Source: Bradyrhizobium jicamae
GTDB taxonomy: Bacteria > Pseudomonadota > Alphaproteobacteria > Rhizobiales > Xanthobacteraceae
Length of the DNA stretch: 64,000 nt
Reading direction: 5' to 3'
Assembly (NCBI RefSeq): GCF_018130215.1
Contig: NZ_JAFCKQ010000027.1
Span: 37,917 to 101,916, forward strand
The notes beneath the pieces were generated by a model, which was given only the letters and a program-made list of their open reading frames with translations, was not told the DNA's origin and searched no databases. Shown here in pieces: positions 61,038 through 64,000 of the stretch. The translations under genes were made by a program, and so were the position numbers. How positions within the stretch are numbered: position 1 is the stretch's first letter; each line of letters opens with the position of its first letter.

Positions 61038-62540
61038 ATGTCGGAGGGACGTTCCCCGATCCTGGCGTTGAACCAGATCACGAAGGCCTTCGGCGGTGTC
61101 GAAGCCCTTCGTGGGGTCGACTTTGCGCTCTATGCCGGCGAGATCCATGGTCTCGTCGGCGAGAACGGCGCTGGAAAAAGCACGCTGATGAAGATCATCG
61201 CCGGCGTGCACCATGAATTTTCCGGCCGCTTCATGCTCGACGGCAAGGAGACGCGCTTCCGCTCGACCCGGGATGCGCATGCGGCCGGCATCGGCATGGT
61301 GCACCAGGAGCTCAGCGTGGCCCCTGATCTCAGCGTCGCCGAGAACGTCTTCCTCGGCAACCAGCCGACCAGCCGCCTCGGCCTCGTGCAGTGGCGGCGG
61401 ATGGCGCGCGAGGCCGGAGAGCAGCTCGCCCGCTTCGGCATCAACGTCGATCCGATGACGCGGCTCGGCGACCTGCCGATCGGCCTGCAGCAGTTGATCG
61501 AGATCGCCCGCGTGCTGTTCTCGGGCGCGCGCATCATCATCCTGGACGAACCGACCTCGGCGCTCTCCCCGCCCGAGGTCGAACGCCTGTTCACGACGCT
61601 GCGGAAGCTGCGCGAGCAAGGCACCAGCATCGTCTTCATCTCGCATTTCATCGAGGACATCCTGCGGGTCTCCGATACCGTGACCGTGTTCCGCAACGGG
61701 CGGAAGGTCGCGGAAACAGCTTCCGCCGACACCACCAAGGGCGCGCTGATCGAGGCGATGATCGGCCGCGGCGGCGAGGCGCTGGAGCACAGCTACACCG
61801 AGGACCGCATGCTCGAGCCCTCCGGCCACGGTTCGGTGGTGCTGAAGGTCGACAAGCTTTCCCTCGGCCGCAGCCTTCAGGATGTCTCGTTCGAGGCCCG
61901 CGCCGGCGAGGTGCTCGGCGTCTACGGCTTCATGGGCTGCGGCCAATTGGAGCTGTCGCGCATCCTGTTCGGCAAGCTGAGGCCGGACGGCGGAGCGTTG
62001 ATGGTCGACGGCACCGCCAGAACATTCCGCAGCACCGCGGCGGCGCGCCGCGCGGGCGTCGCGCTGGTGCCGGAGAGCCGGCGCGCGATGCTGTTCCACC
62101 AGGAGCCGGTCTACAAGAACATCTCGATCAGCGTCCTCGATCGGATCTCCGCCTTGCTGCTCAAGCCGATGACCGAGCGTGCGATCGCCCAGCGCCAGGT
62201 CGAGCAATTGCAGATCAGGCCGCCGGTCGTCGGCCTCGATCTCGGTATGCTCTCCGGCGGCAATCAGCAGAAGGTGGCGCTGGCCAAATGGCTGACCTAT
62301 CCGCCGCGCTTGCTGGTGCTGTGCGAGCCGACGCGCGGCATGGATGTCGGCGCCAAGAACGACGTGATCAACATCGTGCGCGATCTCCGTGCCAGGGGTC
62401 TTGCGATCATCGTGCTGTCGACCGAGCCGGAAACGGTGCTGTCGCTGGCCGACCGGATCCTGGTGCTGAAGCGCGGCGCGGTGGTGCGTGAATTTGCGGG
62501 CGAAGCGGTCAGCAAGGACCGGCTGCTGGAGGCCGCGTAG
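61038..62540 (+). CDS. sugar ABC transporter, double ATP-binding protein
   Basis: 500 residues, two ABC domains as in RbsA/XylG. First half: Walker A GENGAGKST (about 43), signature LPIGLQQLIEIAR, Walker B IIILDEPTSAL. Second half: Walker-A place is degenerate (GFMGCGQLELSR), signature LSGGNQQKVALAKWL, Walker B LVLCEPTRGMDVGAK. Only the first site and the second signature look fully active, normal for this class. Confidence 0.9.
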   Translation: MSEGRSPILALNQITKAFGGVEALRGVDFALYAGEIHGLVGENGAGKSTLMKIIAGVHHEFSGRFMLDGKETRFRSTRDAHAAGIGMVHQELSVAPDLSVAENVFLGNQPTSRLGLVQWRRMAREAGEQLARFGINVDPMTRLGDLPIGLQQLIEIARVLFSGARIIILDEPTSALSPPEVERLFTTLRKLREQGTSIVFISHFIEDILRVSDTVTVFRNGRKVAETASADTTKGALIEAMIGRGGEALEHSYTEDRMLEPSGHGSVVLKVDKLSLGRSLQDVSFEARAGEVLGVYGFMGCGQLELSRILFGKLRPDGGALMVDGTARTFRSTAAARRAGVALVPESRRAMLFHQEPVYKNISISVLDRISALLLKPMTERAIAQRQVEQLQIRPPVVGLDLGMLSGGNQQKVALAKWLTYPPRLLVLCEPTRGMDVGAKNDVINIVRDLRARGLAIIVLSTEPETVLSLADRILVLKRGAVVREFAGEAVSKDRLLEAA

Positions 62541-62653
62541 AGCATGATCCGGAAAAGTGCGAAGCGGTTTTCCCTCGCGACAGACGCGGAACGCGTTTGC
62601 GCGGAGATCATGCTCAAACAAATGGATAGAGCGCGATGACCAACTCATCGCGC
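62541..62653. repeat. palindromic intergenic repeat inside the ABC operon
   Basis: AGCATGATC (62541-62549) and its inverse GATCATGCT (62606-62614) bound a GGAAAAGTGCGAAGCGGTTT-type core that I know as a dispersed Rhizobiales intergenic repeat. A second perfect dyad follows: GCGCGATGA (62631-62639) and TCATCGCGC (62645-62653). Together they form strong stems between the ATPase and permease genes. Confidence 0.65.
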
Positions 62654-62669
62654 TTGAGGGAGACGATCG

Positions 62670-63704
62670 ATGGCAAGCGGTGACGGCACGACGGTTTCGG
62701 CGGATCACAAGCGGCCGCACGGACTTGGGTCCTTCCTGCGCTCGCAGATGCGCAACATCGCGCCGTTCCTGACGCTGATCTTCCTCAGCGCCTTCTTCGC
62801 GGTCGCAAGCCCGTCCTTCGCCACCATCGACAATGTCGGCAACATCCTGACTCAGGTGTCCGTCACCGGAATCATCGCCGTCGGCCTCACCTTCGTGATC
62901 CTCTGCGCCGAGATCGATCTCTCGATCGCCAGCATCGCCAACGTCACCGGCATTGCCGTCGCCTACTTCACGCTGCAGGAATCCTACGTCAACATCGCCA
63001 ACGTCCCGCTGCCCGGCTTCGTCGCGATCCTGCTGGCGCTGGCGCTGTGCGCGCTGCTCGGCCTCGTCAACGCGCTGGGCTTGACGATGATCGGCATCCC
63101 CTCCTTCATCATGACGCTCGCCATGATGCAGATTGCGGCCGGCGTCTCGGCGCTGCTGGTGCGCGGCCAGATCGCCTACAAGGTGCCGTCCCTGATTTCG
63201 ACGCTGGGCTCGGGCTCGATCGGCGGCATCCCCTGGATCGTGATCGTCGCGGCGGTGATGCTGCTCGGCGGCCATCTGGTGCTGACCTACACACGGTTCG
63301 GCCGCTACGTCTACATGGTCGGCGGCAATCGCGAGGCTGCGGAGTTTTCCGGCCTCAACGTCAAGCTGATCCTCGGCTGCGTGATGGTGATCTCGGCGGT
63401 ATGCTCCGGCATCGGCGGGATGCTCGGGGTCGCGCATTTCGGCAGCGCGCAGCAGAACGAGTTCGACACCTATCTGCTCGACTCCATCGCGGCCGTGGTG
63501 GTCGGCGGCACCAGCCTGTTCGGCGGCCGCGGCGGCATCGGCAACACCATCGTCGGCCTGTTCGTGCTCGGCGTGCTCAACAACGGCCTCGACCACGTCA
63601 ATATCGACAGCTTCCTGAAGATCCTGATCCGCGGCCTGATCCTGCTCGCCGCGCTGATCATCAACGTCTACGCGCAGCGGCTGCGGGAGCAGACGGCGGA
63701 TTGA
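62670..63704 (+). CDS. sugar ABC transporter permease (BPD_transp_2 type)
   Basis: 344 residues, about nine or ten helices starting near residue 28 (IAPFLTLIFLSAFFAVASPS). GGRGGIGNTIVGLFVLGVLNNGL is the conserved EAA-like stretch of the RbsC/XylH family. It forms the membrane channel for the binding protein at 60006. AGGGAG lies 8 bases before the start. Confidence 0.9.
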   Translation: MASGDGTTVSADHKRPHGLGSFLRSQMRNIAPFLTLIFLSAFFAVASPSFATIDNVGNILTQVSVTGIIAVGLTFVILCAEIDLSIASIANVTGIAVAYFTLQESYVNIANVPLPGFVAILLALALCALLGLVNALGLTMIGIPSFIMTLAMMQIAAGVSALLVRGQIAYKVPSLISTLGSGSIGGIPWIVIVAAVMLLGGHLVLTYTRFGRYVYMVGGNREAAEFSGLNVKLILGCVMVISAVCSGIGGMLGVAHFGSAQQNEFDTYLLDSIAAVVVGGTSLFGGRGGIGNTIVGLFVLGVLNNGLDHVNIDSFLKILIRGLILLAALIINVYAQRLREQTAD

Positions 63705-63833
63705 AGCTGATGTGATCTGGGAGGATTTGAGCACTGCAAACCAGACACGGTGTCGTCGCGCCGTGCATCCGCATTCTCGCGACACGATTTGTCCGAGCTT
63801 TGCATTTCGTTCCGCCCTCTCCTTGAGCAGAGG

Positions 63834-63940
63834 GCGCAGGGAAAGCCGGGTGCCGATCGCACCCATGGGCCCCGTGCAATGTAGAAAGCACGGGGGTAGG
63901 ACCACAGGTGTAACCGGGAACAACCCGGCTTTCCCTGCGC
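63834..63940. repeat. long inverted repeat of Bradyrhizobium intergenic type
   Basis: GCGCAGGGAAAGCCGGGT (63834-63851) is exactly complementary to 63923-63940 (18 bp). Inside is a further imperfect stem (CCCGTGCAATG ... AGCACGGGGG). The element, with the following GGGTTACGGCTTA, is one I recall as multi-copy in Bradyrhizobium genomes. Also after the permease, so it may act as operon end; the rest of 63705-64000 shows no gene. Confidence 0.6.
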
Positions 63941-64000
63941 GATGGGTTACGGCTTATACGTGCTCTCCCCGGCGAGACTGGGCTCTTTTGTCACCGTCAT

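Noticed and set aside
59571..63923. 1450-codon minus-strand open frame opposite the globin and ABC genes
   Set aside because: It runs across four well-supported plus-strand genes and two repeats; composition (H, R, D, A) is that of a shadow frame.

Overview
The window reads as a chromosomal segment of a Bradyrhizobium-like alphaproteobacterium (Rhizobiales, Nitrobacteraceae). The evidence is the lexA and comEC end, the rpsB-tsf-pyrH-frr-uppS-cdsA-dxr-rseP-bamA-lpxD-fabZ-lpxA-lpxI-lpxB block, two DUF3551 secreted proteins, an alphaproteobacterial LexA box (GTTC-N7-GTTC), and a copper cluster matching the order of the B. japonicum pcu operon. Genus assignment is inference from gene content, not from a marker search.

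Layout. 1-2946: 3' end of lexA, two small conserved genes, and the 3' part of comEC. 2951-18853: an integrated element of about 15.9 kb that cuts comEC in two and is bounded by an 11-bp direct repeat. It has a tyrosine integrase, an excisionase-like protein, a replication module (AAA ATPase/helicase, PC4-like ssDNA-binding protein, iteron-like repeats, DnaT-like protein), a tightly overlapping minus-strand gene run with a terminase small subunit and a T7 gp14-like internal virion protein, small regulators, and a left arm of cargo-like unknown genes. I see no large terminase, portal, major capsid or lysis gene, so it looks like a phage satellite or a strongly reduced prophage. 18842-25004: 5' part of comEC, an NTF2-like gene, glnS, gltX, gltA. 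25087-39946: lipid A, outer-membrane biogenesis, isoprenoid/phospholipid and translation genes, all on the minus strand.

40058-50421: a frameshifted DUF2846 lipoprotein gene, dnaE, a 32-residue membrane peptide gene behind two LexA boxes (a SidA-like SOS division inhibitor is the leading idea), an outer membrane beta-barrel protein, two DUF3551 genes, lolD, lolC/E and proS. 50586-59023: a nine-gene minus-strand copper cluster (CopC-CopD fusion, YcnI-like, PCu(A)C chaperone, TonB-dependent receptor, DUF2946, CopD, CopC, an outer-membrane barrel, and a second nearly identical DUF2946 gene). 59024-64000: a candidate small RNA with a strong terminator, a globin, a sugar-type ABC transporter (Tat-signal binding protein, double ATPase, permease) and Bradyrhizobium-type intergenic repeats.

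The strongest leads are the SOS-controlled micro-protein at 44515-44613, the terminase-small-subunit-bearing satellite-like element in comEC, its putative defence cargo, its iteron cluster and operator, and the duplicated DUF2946 copper module.
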